Assembly (NCBI RefSeq): GCF_010983895.1
Contig: NZ_CP048836.1
Coordinates: 3,906,001-3,970,000 of the forward strand
Length of the DNA stretch: 64,000 nucleotides
Source: Nitrogeniibacter mangrovi
Lineage (GTDB): Bacteria > Pseudomonadota > Gammaproteobacteria > Burkholderiales > Rhodocyclaceae
Direction: 5' to 3'
Under the pieces are notes generated by a model, which was not told where the DNA came from, searched no databases, and saw nothing but the letters and a program-made list of their open reading frames with translations. Positions 56,039-64,000 of the stretch are shown piece by piece; the first letter of the stretch is position 1, and the number at the start of each line of letters is the position of its first letter. The translations under genes were made by a program, and so were the position numbers.

Positions 56039-56418
56039 TCAAGCGAATGCAGAAAGGCTTCACACTGCTTGAAGTCCTCGTCGCTCTTGCGATCGGAGCG
56101 AGCGCCTTGGGCATCGCGATCGCCTGGACGGGAGAGCTTCTCCTGAGGCAGTCGGACCTGATCGACCACGCCCGTTTGGCGCTGACCGCTCAGTCGGCCG
56201 TGGAAGAATGGCGAACGGGATCGCTTCAAGCCGCCAAACGCGAACCCTCGGAAGCATCGAGCCCTATCGAGATCCGGACGTCTCGCTTGACCGAATCGTC
56301 CAGAACTCGGCCGATCATGCATCTGGCTGTCGAGCAAGGTCGCTTCGTGGTCGGACAGCCCGATTCGACTCGCGCCTTTCAGCTCGACGCCATCCGCCTC
56401 GGTAGGGCCGCCGAATGA
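56035..56418 (+). CDS. gspI: GspI, minor pseudopilin
   Basis: A 127-residue pseudopilin with a very short leader (MIKRMQKG) then FTLLEVLVALAIGASALGIAI. GspI nucleates the pseudopilus tip complex with J and K. The start overlaps the gspH stop (ATGA), and its stop overlaps gspJ, so H-I-J are translationally coupled. Confidence 0.88.
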   Translation: MIKRMQKGFTLLEVLVALAIGASALGIAIAWTGELLLRQSDLIDHARLALTAQSAVEEWRTGSLQAAKREPSEASSPIEIRTSRLTESSRTRPIMHLAVEQGRFVVGQPDSTRAFQLDAIRLGRAAE

Positions 56419-57041
56419 ATGGTGAGGCGAGGGAACACGGTTTCACGTTGATCGAGGTACTCCTCGCGATCGCCGTCGGATCGATGCTTCTGGCGCTATC
56501 CACGCAGCTCGTGGTCCAGATTCGTGACGGTTGGATTCGCTCCAACGAACTCGATGGGCAGCTGGAACAAGTTCGCCTGGCGGCCACCGTATTGCCGCGT
56601 TTGCTGGCAAGTGCGGTACCGCGATCGAAACGCGGTGTCGCCGACGGGCTACAAGGCTCTTCCTCTTCGGTCGAGTTTCGCGCCATTCCGCCACAATCCG
56701 CGATGGAACTTGGGCGCGTACGTGTGAAGCTCTTTTCCGAATCCGATGACAACGGCGGATTTCGCTTGCTTCTGTCGATCTCGAACAATCACGGACAACC
56801 GATCGGCAAGCCGGCCCGATGGCCGATCGCAGAAAATCTTCGGGACGTGAAATTCTCGTACGCGGACGCAGAAGGCAGATTCACGCCGTCTTGGTCGCCG
56901 GATGAAGCACGCCTGCCCGAGTTGGTCCGCATCGTCGCGCATTCTCGAGACGGCCCCACCCTAAATATCTCGGTGCGTCCACGAGTTCGTGTCCCGTTCG
57001 ACTGCGTCATCGACTCGGTGAGCCTGTCATGCCGCGGGTAG
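56415..57041 (+). CDS. gspJ: GspJ, minor pseudopilin
   Basis: A 208-residue pseudopilin: leader MNGEAREHG, then FTLIEVLLAIAVGSMLLALS, and a beta-rich domain with RVRVKLFSESDDNGGFRLLL and ENLRDVKFSYADAEG typical of GspJ. It joins GspI and GspK at the pseudopilus tip. In many operons gspK follows here, but in this one gspL follows and gspK is moved to the end. Confidence 0.88.
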   Translation: MNGEAREHGFTLIEVLLAIAVGSMLLALSTQLVVQIRDGWIRSNELDGQLEQVRLAATVLPRLLASAVPRSKRGVADGLQGSSSSVEFRAIPPQSAMELGRVRVKLFSESDDNGGFRLLLSISNNHGQPIGKPARWPIAENLRDVKFSYADAEGRFTPSWSPDEARLPELVRIVAHSRDGPTLNISVRPRVRVPFDCVIDSVSLSCRG

Positions 57042-58048
57042 TGGATACCGTATGGATCGCCTGGGATCGATCTGTCGAGCACATGGTCGGGTTTTGGCGT
57101 GCGTGCGTCGACGAGTGGCGAGCACTCGTTCCAGACAACTGGTTTTCCCGTATCGAGGCCCCTGACGGCACTGTCATTCTGGAGAGACGTGGTGTCGAGC
57201 TCGTACCGATCACTACACCCACAGCCGCAGGCGGATCGGCTCGGGTCTGCCTGCCCGACGAATGCGTACACGTGTTCCAGATGGTGCTACCTCGCTCTGC
57301 GCGTCCCCATTTCCGCTCCGCCGTCGGCTATCTGCTGTTGAGGGAATCACCGCTCGACCCCTCGATGATCGAATTCGACGTGGGCGCCCCACAGCTCAGT
57401 CGCGTCCCCGAGCATATTCAGGTGCCAGTCGCACTATGCCGCACCAGCGATCTGGACACCGCGATCCACGTGACCGAGCGGCTCGGTCTTTCGGTGCGCG
57501 CGGTCGGGAGCTCCCCGATCGACAAGCAGCGGTTTCGCTGGGTATTTCGCCGCCCTCAACGGAAGCGGGTATCGACACGGCTTCTCGAGCCGTCGCGTCT
57601 TCTCGTCGGATGCGTATGCTCGTTTGTCGTTGTCACGCTGGCCGGCAGTTTGATCGCCGATTCGATGAGCGCACAGATTCGCGAACGCGAACGCCGGCTC
57701 GTCTTGAAACTCGGCGCCCACGCCGATGAACTTGAAAGACAGACGCTCCAACGGGAGACCCTGGCCGCCGTGGCCTCCGAGTTTCCCCGCTTTCGCCTCA
57801 CCTCCTTGCTCAATGAAATCGCCGCCGCGCTACCGGCCGACGCCCGGGTCGATCAGATTGAATTCGCCGATGGAGCACTGACGATAGGCGGTTTCGCGCC
57901 CGAGCCCGGACGAGCGATCGCCGAAATGAAGCGCCATGCGCCCGAACTGTCCGGGTTCCGGCTGGAAAGTGTGACGGCCAACCCGAATCCCGGCGAACAA
58001 CCACAGTTTCGCGCCCGCCTGCGGCTTTTGGCGGAGACAAAACCGTGA
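57029..58048 (+). CDS. gspL: GspL-like inner-membrane assembly protein
   Basis: A 339-residue bitopic protein. A cytoplasmic actin-like part (VLERRGVELVPI, YLLLRESPLDPSMIEFDVG, VTERLGLSVRAVGSSPID) is followed by one membrane helix (about 190-210, LLVGCVCSFVVVTLAGSLIA), a coiled coil (RERERRLVLKLGAHADELERQ) and a PilN-like periplasmic ferredoxin-like domain (LLNEIAAALPADARVDQIEF). GspL links GspE to GspM. It is somewhat shorter than the Enterobacterial form. It overlaps gspJ by 13 bases. Confidence 0.82.
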   Translation: MPRVVDTVWIAWDRSVEHMVGFWRACVDEWRALVPDNWFSRIEAPDGTVILERRGVELVPITTPTAAGGSARVCLPDECVHVFQMVLPRSARPHFRSAVGYLLLRESPLDPSMIEFDVGAPQLSRVPEHIQVPVALCRTSDLDTAIHVTERLGLSVRAVGSSPIDKQRFRWVFRRPQRKRVSTRLLEPSRLLVGCVCSFVVVTLAGSLIADSMSAQIRERERRLVLKLGAHADELERQTLQRETLAAVASEFPRFRLTSLLNEIAAALPADARVDQIEFADGALTIGGFAPEPGRAIAEMKRHAPELSGFRLESVTANPNPGEQPQFRARLRLLAETKP

Positions 58049-58626
58049 AGCACTTGCCCCCCGCTCTGAGAAAGCTGGTCGCCGTGTCCGTACTCGCGCT
58101 TCTTGCCATTTCAATGGCCAGCGCGGCGGGAGCGTTAATGGCCAGATATCGAACCGCGGCGGTTTCCCTGGAGGACGCCAGATTCGCTTTGGCCCAAGCG
58201 CAGAATCGCGTGCGGGCGCTGACATCCAACGACGAAGCGTCACTGAGCGAAGGGTGGAACAAGGTATCGGAATCGCTCATGTGGGAGGGAACCGCGTCGG
58301 ACGGCGAGGCCGTCTTGGGCAACCTGATCGCAAGACTCATCCAGGCACACGGTGTCACGCTCAATACCCTGAGAATGGTCGCCAGCGACCAACCCCACCA
58401 TCTTGCGAAGGCCTCCGCCGAACTCAGCGGACAGGGTAGCGAAGTACGCGTCCTGCGATTCTTGGAATCGCTGGAGGGCTCCTCATCCGCCATACGGATC
58501 GAACGAATGAACATACGTACCGTCGCAGCGGGCAACATCCCCGATAGCCGAGAGGGCGCGACGTTATCCTTCGATCTCAAGGTCGACGCGCTGGGCAAAG
58601 CGCCGCTTGCCGGATCCGCGCAATGA
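58045..58626 (+). CDS. gspM: GspM-like inner-membrane assembly protein
   Basis: A 193-residue protein with one N-terminal membrane helix (LVAVSVLALLAISMASAAGAL), a coiled-coil stretch (AAVSLEDARFALAQAQNRVRAL) and a periplasmic ferredoxin-like domain (VLRFLESLEGSSSAIRIERMNI), as in GspM/PilO. It starts at GTG overlapping the gspL stop. GspM forms a dimer partner with GspL. Confidence 0.8.
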   Translation: MKHLPPALRKLVAVSVLALLAISMASAAGALMARYRTAAVSLEDARFALAQAQNRVRALTSNDEASLSEGWNKVSESLMWEGTASDGEAVLGNLIARLIQAHGVTLNTLRMVASDQPHHLAKASAELSGQGSEVRVLRFLESLEGSSSAIRIERMNIRTVAAGNIPDSREGATLSFDLKVDALGKAPLAGSAQ

Positions 58627-59111
58627 CGCGCCCCTCCCTCACGAGCTCGTTGGTTTTGGCAAACCTCGTTTTATGGGGGGGTGGGTTCCTTTGGCTCTAT
58701 CTTGCTCTGTCGCCGCCCGTTCCAGATGTCCGCACAACCGACGCCGGCGCTCCCTCCACGTCCGTCGACCTACCTCAACCGCCGTCCGTGGTCGGCGACG
58801 CGCTGTTTTCCCATGCGCTGTTCAGCCCACATCGAGGCGCCATTACGACGGTACCGAAGAAGAAAGAGGCGCCGACTGCCGCCGTATCGCCACCACCACG
58901 GGTCTTGGGCACATTTAGCGATGGTCAGGAGACCCGCTACGCGCTGCTGGCGCCGGTGGGTGGCCGCCCCCCCAAAGTCCTGCACCAAGGAGACAGCATG
59001 GACGGCTGGAAGGTCGAGTCGATCGGCGTTCGCGACGTGCTCATCTCCCGGGATGGAGAAACCCACAAGCTGCCGCTCTCTCCGAACGGCGAAGCCATCG
59101 GCGGCAGCTAA
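58623..59111 (+). CDS. GspC/GspP-like clamp protein with HR domain
   Basis: A 162-residue protein: one N-terminal membrane helix (LVLANLVLWGGGFLWLYLAL), a Pro-rich linker and an HR-type domain (PPRVLGTFSDGQETRYALLAP, VLHQGDSMDGWKVESIGVRDVLIS, HKLPL). HR domains of GspC contact the N0 domain of the secretin GspD. No PDZ domain follows, so it is a short GspC or a PilP-like version. It overlaps gspM by four bases and precedes gspD. Confidence 0.72.
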   Translation: MTRPSLTSSLVLANLVLWGGGFLWLYLALSPPVPDVRTTDAGAPSTSVDLPQPPSVVGDALFSHALFSPHRGAITTVPKKKEAPTAAVSPPPRVLGTFSDGQETRYALLAPVGGRPPKVLHQGDSMDGWKVESIGVRDVLISRDGETHKLPLSPNGEAIGGS

Positions 59112-59137
59112 CCACGATCACAAAAGTCGAATATCAA

Positions 59138-61207
59138 ATGGATCCGCGCAAACTCGTCCCCATCCTGGTGGCTCTTGTAATCGCCGGCTGCACACCGCTC
59201 CAGCCACCGGGGAACGCTTCAACTCGAACCGGCTGGTGGGTGAAGCCCACGCCGACGAAAGTGACGACCGCGTTTCCCGGCGAGTCCAACGGTTCGCCCA
59301 ACGGCGCCAAACCATCGACGGAGTACTTCGGCACCGAGGCGCGAAACGCATCCGCGCCCAGAACCAATGCACCGTCCCGTGCACGCGGTTCCGGGCACTA
59401 TCAGCTGAATTTTCAGCATGCCAACGTAAAGGCGGTGGTCGACGCGGTCCTCGGCGACATGCTGAAACTCGACTATGTCATCGACCCCGCGGTCCAAGGC
59501 GAACTGACCCTGCGAACCGGTGCGCCGATCAGTCGCGACGCGGTACTGTCCGCCCTCGAAAGCGCTCTTGGCATGGTCAATCTGGCCATGGTTCCCGACG
59601 GCAACGTCATGAGGATCATGCCCCTCGATCTGGCGCCCCAACGCGTCAGGGGCGCCCAACGTCTTCTACCCTACACACAACCACGCCCGGGCTACGCGAT
59701 CGAAATCATTCCCTTGCAGTTCGTCGCCGCATCGGAAATGCAAAAATTGCTCGAGGCGATGGTTCCGAAGGGCACGGTGATCTCGGCCGACGACAGCCAC
59801 GGCCAACTCATCGTCGCCGGCACGCGGCTGGATCGGGCCGCGGTGCTGCGCGCAGTCGAAAGTTTCGACAGGGACGCGATGGAAGGCATGCACTTTGCCC
59901 TCTACCATCTGAGTCAATCAAACGCAGAAGATGTCGTCGCCGAACTGAAGCAAATCTTCAAGCCGCCGATCAATGTCATTGGCACCCGCGCCCGACTCGT
60001 TCCACTTCCGCGAATCCGCGCCGTACTCGGGATTTCCAGGCTGCAAACCGATCTTAAGACACTCGAGACGTGGATCGAACGACTCGACGCGAACAGTTCC
60101 GGAGATCACCCCAAGCTCTGGGTCTATCAGGTCCAGAATGGTGTAGCAAAAGACATCGTCTCTTCGCTCCGAAGCGTGCTTTCGGGGCGGGAGCAGGACA
60201 GCGCACAGACGGGGACGGCCGCCAACGACGTTTCTCAGGGCAGGACAGACACCGCCACCGAAGCGAACGGCTCCGAGGGAATGACTCCGGCGACTGGCGG
60301 GCTAGTCGCCGTCGAAGAGAATAACTCGATCCTCTTCTACGGCACCAAGGACGAATACGATCTCATCCATGAGGCGCTGTCCCGTATCGACGTGCGTGCA
60401 AGGCAAGTGATGATCGAAGCCTTCCTTGCCGAGGTGACGCTGAACGACACGCTGCGTTACGGCGTTCAGTGGTTCTTCGACTCGGGCGAAAACGCGATGA
60501 CGCTCAGCACCTCGGAAAGCGGCGCCGTCGCTTCTCAGTTTCCCGGCTTCTCGTATCTCTACTCAGGCAAGGCCGACGCGCGACTAGTATTGAACGCACT
60601 GCAGTCCAAGACGAACGTTCGGGTCCTGTCCGCACCGAAGCTTGCGGTTCTCAATAACCAGAAGGCGACCCTGCAAGTCGGCGACCAAGTGCCGATCGTG
60701 ACTCAGACAGCGGTGAGCACCGACGTGGCCGGCGCTCCGATCGTCAGCACCGTTCAAATGCGTGATACCGGCGTCATCCTGGAGGTCACGCCCAGAATCA
60801 GCGACAGCGGTAATGTGACCCTGTCGGTGTCGCAGGAGGTGAGCGATGTCGCGGTGACCAAGTCATCCGGAATCGACTCTCCAACAATTCAAACCCGCCG
60901 ACTCGAAACGTCGGTCGCGACTCGAGACGGGTATACGGTTGCGCTCGGCGGTCTGATCCGCGAGAGCGGCACGAAAGGCACGAGCGGAATTCCGCTGCTG
61001 AAGGATCTGCCGGTCATTGGAAACGCGTTCAGGGACAACACATCTGAAGTACGCAGGACCGAGTTGATCGTCCTGCTCGTGCCTCATGTGATGGACGATC
61101 AGGCTGAAACGCAGACCGTCCTCGAATCCCTCGTTCAAGGCGCTGCCGCCGCCGCGGATATCTTACGTGAAGCCAAACCGACCGATGCGCCAGCCAAGCA
61201 GCAATGA
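59138..61207 (+). CDS. gspD: GspD, type II secretion secretin
   Basis: A 689-residue outer-membrane secretin. The signal ends in the lipobox VIAGC, so it is probably a lipoprotein. A variable linker leads to N0 (YQLNFQHANVKAVVDAVLGDMLKLDYVIDP), two or three KH-like N domains (MHFALYHLSQSNAEDVVAELKQIF) and the secretin domain with LSAPKLAVLNNQKATLQVGDQVPI, DTGVILEVTPRIS, VALGGLIRESG and IPLLKDLPVIGNAFR, ending LIVLLVPHVM. It forms the outer gate. Self-piloted assembly through its own lipid is inferred from the lipobox. Confidence 0.94.
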   Translation: MDPRKLVPILVALVIAGCTPLQPPGNASTRTGWWVKPTPTKVTTAFPGESNGSPNGAKPSTEYFGTEARNASAPRTNAPSRARGSGHYQLNFQHANVKAVVDAVLGDMLKLDYVIDPAVQGELTLRTGAPISRDAVLSALESALGMVNLAMVPDGNVMRIMPLDLAPQRVRGAQRLLPYTQPRPGYAIEIIPLQFVAASEMQKLLEAMVPKGTVISADDSHGQLIVAGTRLDRAAVLRAVESFDRDAMEGMHFALYHLSQSNAEDVVAELKQIFKPPINVIGTRARLVPLPRIRAVLGISRLQTDLKTLETWIERLDANSSGDHPKLWVYQVQNGVAKDIVSSLRSVLSGREQDSAQTGTAANDVSQGRTDTATEANGSEGMTPATGGLVAVEENNSILFYGTKDEYDLIHEALSRIDVRARQVMIEAFLAEVTLNDTLRYGVQWFFDSGENAMTLSTSESGAVASQFPGFSYLYSGKADARLVLNALQSKTNVRVLSAPKLAVLNNQKATLQVGDQVPIVTQTAVSTDVAGAPIVSTVQMRDTGVILEVTPRISDSGNVTLSVSQEVSDVAVTKSSGIDSPTIQTRRLETSVATRDGYTVALGGLIRESGTKGTSGIPLLKDLPVIGNAFRDNTSEVRRTELIVLLVPHVMDDQAETQTVLESLVQGAAAAADILREAKPTDAPAKQQ

Positions 61208-61934
61208 ACGCGGGGCGATACTGCTTCACACACTGGTACTGTTGGCCTTGATGGCCACGCTCTTGCTCATCATCGTCGCCAACTCGAACAGAGGAATAGA
61301 TACGGCAAGAGCGGTCGACGACCGGGTTGCCCGCCAAGCAGACATGGATTCGATCATCGATTTGGTTGTCTACGATATCGTCCGCGAAGGTGTTCGGTCA
61401 GGATGGTTACAGAAATCCGCCGCTTTCGTCTCAGCGCCCGCCCCTTATCAGGATTACAAGGTGCGGGTCGTGGACGTCAGGGGATTGGTCGACGTGAACG
61501 ACGGCGCCGTCGATCTCGTTCGGGCCGTGCTCGCCGATATCTCGATCGACGCCTCCCGCCAATGGAAGAGACGCACGGGGGCTCGCTATCGAAATTTGGT
61601 GGATTTTGCGCACGACACGCATCTTGACGCAAATGAGTTGTTCTGCCTATCTGTCAACGCCACAACGCATTCCCGGCGCTCCGAGCCGGGCCCAAGATTC
61701 GCTCCCAAGTCAGCCCGACATTTCATTCGACAAAGATCGGAGCACCCGAATTCGGTCATGGAAGAATTTAGTGGGGGCGTGGCCGGCCAAGCCTTTCAAA
61801 TTGTCGTCCTAACTCCTGACAATTTCGAAGCTTACGAGCTTACAGCCTACGTAACCGGGCGAATCGACTTGCCGATTTTAGTGCGTGAAGTACTGTGGCT
61901 ACCTTCGCAATGCGCTGGTCTTGAACACCTGTGA
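61185..61934 (+). CDS. gspK: GspK-like minor pseudopilin
   Basis: A 249-residue protein. A prepilin-type leader ends in NERG before AILLHTLVLLALMATLLLIIV; the +5 Glu usual in pseudopilins is absent, as in GspK. The body includes DYKVRVVDVRGLVDVNDG, VDLVRAVLADI and the helix-rich alpha domain, then FQIVVLTPDNFEAYELTAYVTGR. It is shorter than the usual 300 or more residues, and its stop lies nine bases before an IS end, so loss of the 3' end cannot be excluded. GTG 61167 is an alternative start. It overlaps gspD by 23 bases. Confidence 0.78.
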   Translation: MRQPSSNERGAILLHTLVLLALMATLLLIIVANSNRGIDTARAVDDRVARQADMDSIIDLVVYDIVREGVRSGWLQKSAAFVSAPAPYQDYKVRVVDVRGLVDVNDGAVDLVRAVLADISIDASRQWKRRTGARYRNLVDFAHDTHLDANELFCLSVNATTHSRRSEPGPRFAPKSARHFIRQRSEHPNSVMEEFSGGVAGQAFQIVVLTPDNFEAYELTAYVTGRIDLPILVREVLWLPSQCAGLEHL

Positions 61935-61969
61935 TCCCCAGCGTGACCTGCCCCCTGCCGGCATACCAG

Positions 61970-62845
61970 TCAATTGGAAGCGGGTCCGGGATTTAACACG
62001 ATAGCTGTTTGTGCTTCGGTTGTGGTTTGCCCGTCATCGCCAGAGCTCTGGCGATGACGGGCGGCGAATTGGGCCGGAGGTATCCGGCCGATGCTGCTGT
62101 GGGGTCTGACCTCGTTGTAGTCCTGGCGCCAGATGCCGATCAGTTCGCGTGCCTGAGCCAACGATTCGAACCAGTGCTCGTTCAGGCATTCGTCCCGAAA
62201 CTTGCCGTTGAAGCTCTCGATGTACGCGTTCTGCACCGGCTTACCCGGCTGGATCAGGATGTGCTCAACACCTCGTGCCAGCGCCCAGCCCATGAAGGCC
62301 CGGCTGGTGAATTCCGGCCCATTGTCCGTACGCACTGCCCGTGGATAGCCCCGAAACCGGGCCGCCTGATCCAGCACCCGGGTCACGTAAGGTCCGGGCA
62401 TCGAATGATCGACCGCGATGTCGATGCACTCATGGCTGAAGTCATCGGCCACCGTCAGGCATTTGAGCCGCCGCCCGCAGGCCAGTGCGTCACTGACGAA
62501 ATCCAGACTCCAAACCGCGTTGAGCGCATCTGGCGCCACGAGGGGTTGGCGCTGGCCGCAGCGACGCTTCTTGCCCCTGCGGCGCACCGTCAGATTCTGC
62601 TCACGATACAGTCGATAGACCTTCTTGTGATTCGTACCGGGAAACTCGCCTCGAAGCAGATCATGGATGCGCCGATAGCCGAACCGGCGGCGCTGATGGG
62701 CCACCTCCACGATGCGGCCCATCAAGTGCTGCGTACGCTCATCGGGCTGGGGTGGATGGCGCCAGGCATCACGAGAGAGCCCCACAAGAGAACACGCGCG
62801 TCGCTCCGACACCACGCCTTGCGACAGTATCGAAGCGATCGCCAA
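61970..62845 (-). CDS. IS3-family transposase OrfB, copy 2
   Basis: Encodes the same 291-residue DDE transposase as copy 1 (catalytic Asp in VWSLDFV, Asp in RTDNGPEF, Glu in NAYIESFNG). It is in the -1 frame relative to its orfA and is intact. Confidence 0.93.
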   Translation of the reverse strand: MAIASILSQGVVSERRACSLVGLSRDAWRHPPQPDERTQHLMGRIVEVAHQRRRFGYRRIHDLLRGEFPGTNHKKVYRLYREQNLTVRRRGKKRRCGQRQPLVAPDALNAVWSLDFVSDALACGRRLKCLTVADDFSHECIDIAVDHSMPGPYVTRVLDQAARFRGYPRAVRTDNGPEFTSRAFMGWALARGVEHILIQPGKPVQNAYIESFNGKFRDECLNEHWFESLAQARELIGIWRQDYNEVRPHSSIGRIPPAQFAARHRQSSGDDGQTTTEAQTAIVLNPGPASN

Positions 62846-62862
62846 TCGTTTGTCCTGTGGGG

Positions 62863-63129
62863 CTAGCGCTTTACCTTGAAGGCCACCTTCAGTGCTTCGA
62901 TGTCCAGGTGCGCCTCGGCCAGCAGCTTCTTGAGCTTGCTGTTCTCCGCTTCCAGTTCCTTGAGCCGGCGGGCTTCCTGCTCATCCATGCCCCCGAACTT
63001 CGCGCGCCACTTGTAAAACGTCGCGTCGCTGAAACCGCCTTGCCGGCACAGCTCGGCCACCGGCATTCCAGCCTCAGCCTGCTTCAGAAATCCGATGATC
63101 TGCTGATCGGTGAATCGACTCTTTCTCAT
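62863..63129 (-). CDS. IS3-family transposase OrfA, copy 2
   Basis: Identical in sequence to the 88-residue OrfA of copy 1: HTH plus leucine-zipper-like helix. Intact. Confidence 0.93.
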   Translation of the reverse strand: MRKSRFTDQQIIGFLKQAEAGMPVAELCRQGGFSDATFYKWRAKFGGMDEQEARRLKELEAENSKLKKLLAEAHLDIEALKVAFKVKR

Positions 63130-63198
63130 GTCCGTCCCGCTCCAGTTGAACGGACCTTACTTCCAAATCGGTGGTATGGCTACGGGGGGGCAGGTCAT

Positions 63199-63512
63199 GG
63201 CGCCACGAGGGGTTGGCGCTGGCCGCAGCGACGCTTCTTGCCCCTGCGGCGCACCGTCAGATTCTGCTCACGATACAGTCGATAGACCTTCTTGTGATTC
63301 GTGCCGGGAAACTCGCCTCGAAGCAGATCATGGATGCGCCGATAGCCGAACCGGCGGCGCTGATGGGCCACCTCCACGATGCGGCCCATCAAGTGCTGCG
63401 TACGCTCATCGGGCTGGGGTGGATGGCGCCAGGCATCACGAGAGAGCCCCACAAGAGAACACGCGCGTCGCTCCGACACCACGCCTTGCGACAGTATCGA
63501 AGCGATCGCCAA
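63199..63512 (-). pseudogene. IS3-family OrfB fragment, copy 3
   Basis: The first 105 or so codons of OrfB (through GKKRRCGQRQPLVAP) remain; the whole catalytic DDE core is gone because the frame runs into the end of IS copy 2. Confidence 0.88.
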
Positions 63513-63529
63513 TCGTTTGTCCTGTGGGG

Positions 63530-63796
63530 CTAGCGCTTTACCTTGAAGGCCACCTTCAGTGCTTTGATGTCCAGGTGCGCCTCGGCCAGCAGCTTCTTGA
63601 GCTTGCTGTTCTCCGCTTCCAGTTCCTTGAGCCGGCGGGCTTCCTGCTCATCCATGCCCCCGAACTTCGTGCGCCACTTGTAAAACGTAGCGTCGCTGAA
63701 ACCGCCTTGCCGGCACAGCTCGGCCACCGGCATCCCAGCCTCAGCCTGCTTCAGAAATCCGATAATCTGCTGATCGGTGAATCGACTCTTTCTCAT
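63530..63796 (-). CDS. IS3-family transposase OrfA, copy 3
   Basis: An intact 88-residue OrfA differing from the other copies in two residues (Ala to Thr in KWRTKFGG, Glu to Lys in HLDIKALK). Without OrfB it cannot transpose, but it could still bind IS ends. Confidence 0.85.
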   Translation of the reverse strand: MRKSRFTDQQIIGFLKQAEAGMPVAELCRQGGFSDATFYKWRTKFGGMDEQEARRLKELEAENSKLKKLLAEAHLDIKALKVAFKVKR

Positions 63797-63897
63797 GTCC
63801 GTCCTGCTCCAGTTGAACGGACCTTACTTCCAAATCGGTGGTATGGCTACGGGGATGCAGGTCATCGTGTTCAAACGAATTGGGCCACCTCTATATC

Positions 63898-64000
63898 TCA
63901 AACCATCCAAGGGGGAGGAATAGGTTTAAAAAATTTCCCAGAATATTCATCCGATTTTGACAGATCAATCATTCGGTCAACTTCAGAAACAAAAAACTCT
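63898..64000 (-). CDS. Partial gene at window edge (C-terminal 33 residues)
   Basis: An open leftward frame enters from the right edge and stops at 63898. The visible end includes VSEVDRMIDLSKSDEYSG and KFFKPIPPPWMV. The region is distinctly AT-rich. The residues look like real protein, but I cannot name the family. Confidence 0.4.
   Translation of the reverse strand, partial: EFFVSEVDRMIDLSKSDEYSGKFFKPIPPPWMV

Larger units (their letters stand above)
61944..63197 (-). mobile_element. IS3-family (IS407 group) insertion sequence, copy 2, complete, inverted
   Basis: A 1254-bp copy almost identical to the one at 20295 but in the opposite direction, with TGACCTGCCCCC termini at both ends. Flanking tetranucleotides differ (AGCG left, TGGC right), so no target duplication is left; rearrangement or deletion occurred after insertion. 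Confidence 0.9.
63198..63864 (-). mobile_element. Truncated IS copy 3 (5' half only)
   Basis: Sequence from 63198 repeats the orfA-proximal half of the IS (matching copy 2 from 62531 onward) up to an outer end CAGGTCA at 63858-63864. The distal 587 bases, including most of orfB and one terminus, are missing. A few base changes separate it from copy 2, so it is an older or separately acquired copy. Confidence 0.88.
12435..64000. mobile_element. Tn7-like (Tn6022/AbaR-type) genomic island in comM, right end not reached
   Basis: The left boundary is exact (comM to TGT terminus), and the five transposition genes sit next to it, reading inward. GC drops from roughly 70% to mixed lower values beyond the boundary and stays patchy. 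No comM 5' half and no ACA-type right terminus followed by GCCGC was seen, so everything from here to the window end is provisionally island cargo. It includes SIR2-HerA, two TcmP proteins, an HNH pair, Wadjet with E1-E2/JAB, and a type II secretion operon. Later insertions and deletions around the IS copies could mean that the right-hand part was joined secondarily. Confidence 0.6.

Noticed and set aside
61944-63864. Simple insertion of IS copy 2 into IS copy 3
   Set aside because: The flanking 4-mers differ and the other half of copy 3 is missing on the left, so a plain insertion cannot explain the arrangement.
63858-64000. Right end of the Tn7-like element near the window edge
   Set aside because: The terminus there belongs to the IS; no ACA end with GCCGC and no comM 5' sequence follows.

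Overview
The window joins two kinds of DNA. The first 12.4 kb is very GC-rich, tightly packed chromosome of a Gram-negative bacterium. A PEP-CTERM protein further on, the metal-efflux gene set and the codon use suggest a betaproteobacterium near the Rhodocyclales (Thauera/Azoarcus-like); this is inference, because no rRNA or housekeeping marker is present. From 12435 to the end the DNA has lower and patchy GC, and I read it as one large genomic island whose right end lies outside the window.

Chromosomal part (1-12434): a GlcG/HbpS-like protein; two small unknown genes; a leftward cluster of a cytochrome b5-like secreted protein, a ferric-reductase-like flavocytochrome and a small exported protein; a divergent rightward RND metal-efflux operon (adaptor, pump, DUF3240, TolC-like protein, lipoprotein) behind a perfect PmrA/QseB-type box; a GNAT acetyltransferase; a Bcr/CflA exporter; and the 3' half of comM.

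Island, transposition module (12435-18660): comM is cut by the TGT-ended terminus of a Tn7-like element. Its genes run TnsA-like, TniA (DDE), TniB (AAA+), TniQ and a TniE-like zinc-ribbon protein, the Tn6022/AbaR-backbone order. That family is known to use comM as its target.

Island, accessory and defence cargo (18.6-52 kb): a small regulator + DUF5131 + TcmP operon split by an IS3/IS407-group element; a SIR2-HerA pair; a second TcmP; a TnsE-like protein; a ribbon-helix-helix protein; a large exported protein; an AT-rich HNH nuclease/zinc-ribbon pair; an exported thermonuclease; small ORFs including a 21-residue membrane peptide; a PEP-CTERM protein; and a LuxR-type regulator plus the remnant of another. 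The most striking unit is a leftward operon at 40021-50904 with a divergent WYL regulator. It joins a full four-gene Wadjet system (JetABCD, SMC-family anti-plasmid defence) to an E2-E1 ubiquitin-like conjugating enzyme and a JAMM deconjugase, the enzyme pair normally seen in type II CBASS, but with no CD-NTase.

Island, right part (52-64 kb): a compact eleven-gene type II secretion operon (gspE-F-G-H-I-J-L-M, a GspC/P-like gene, gspD, gspK), followed by a second full IS copy in inverted orientation, a truncated third copy, and the edge of an AT-rich gene. I saw no rRNA, tRNA or CRISPR array.
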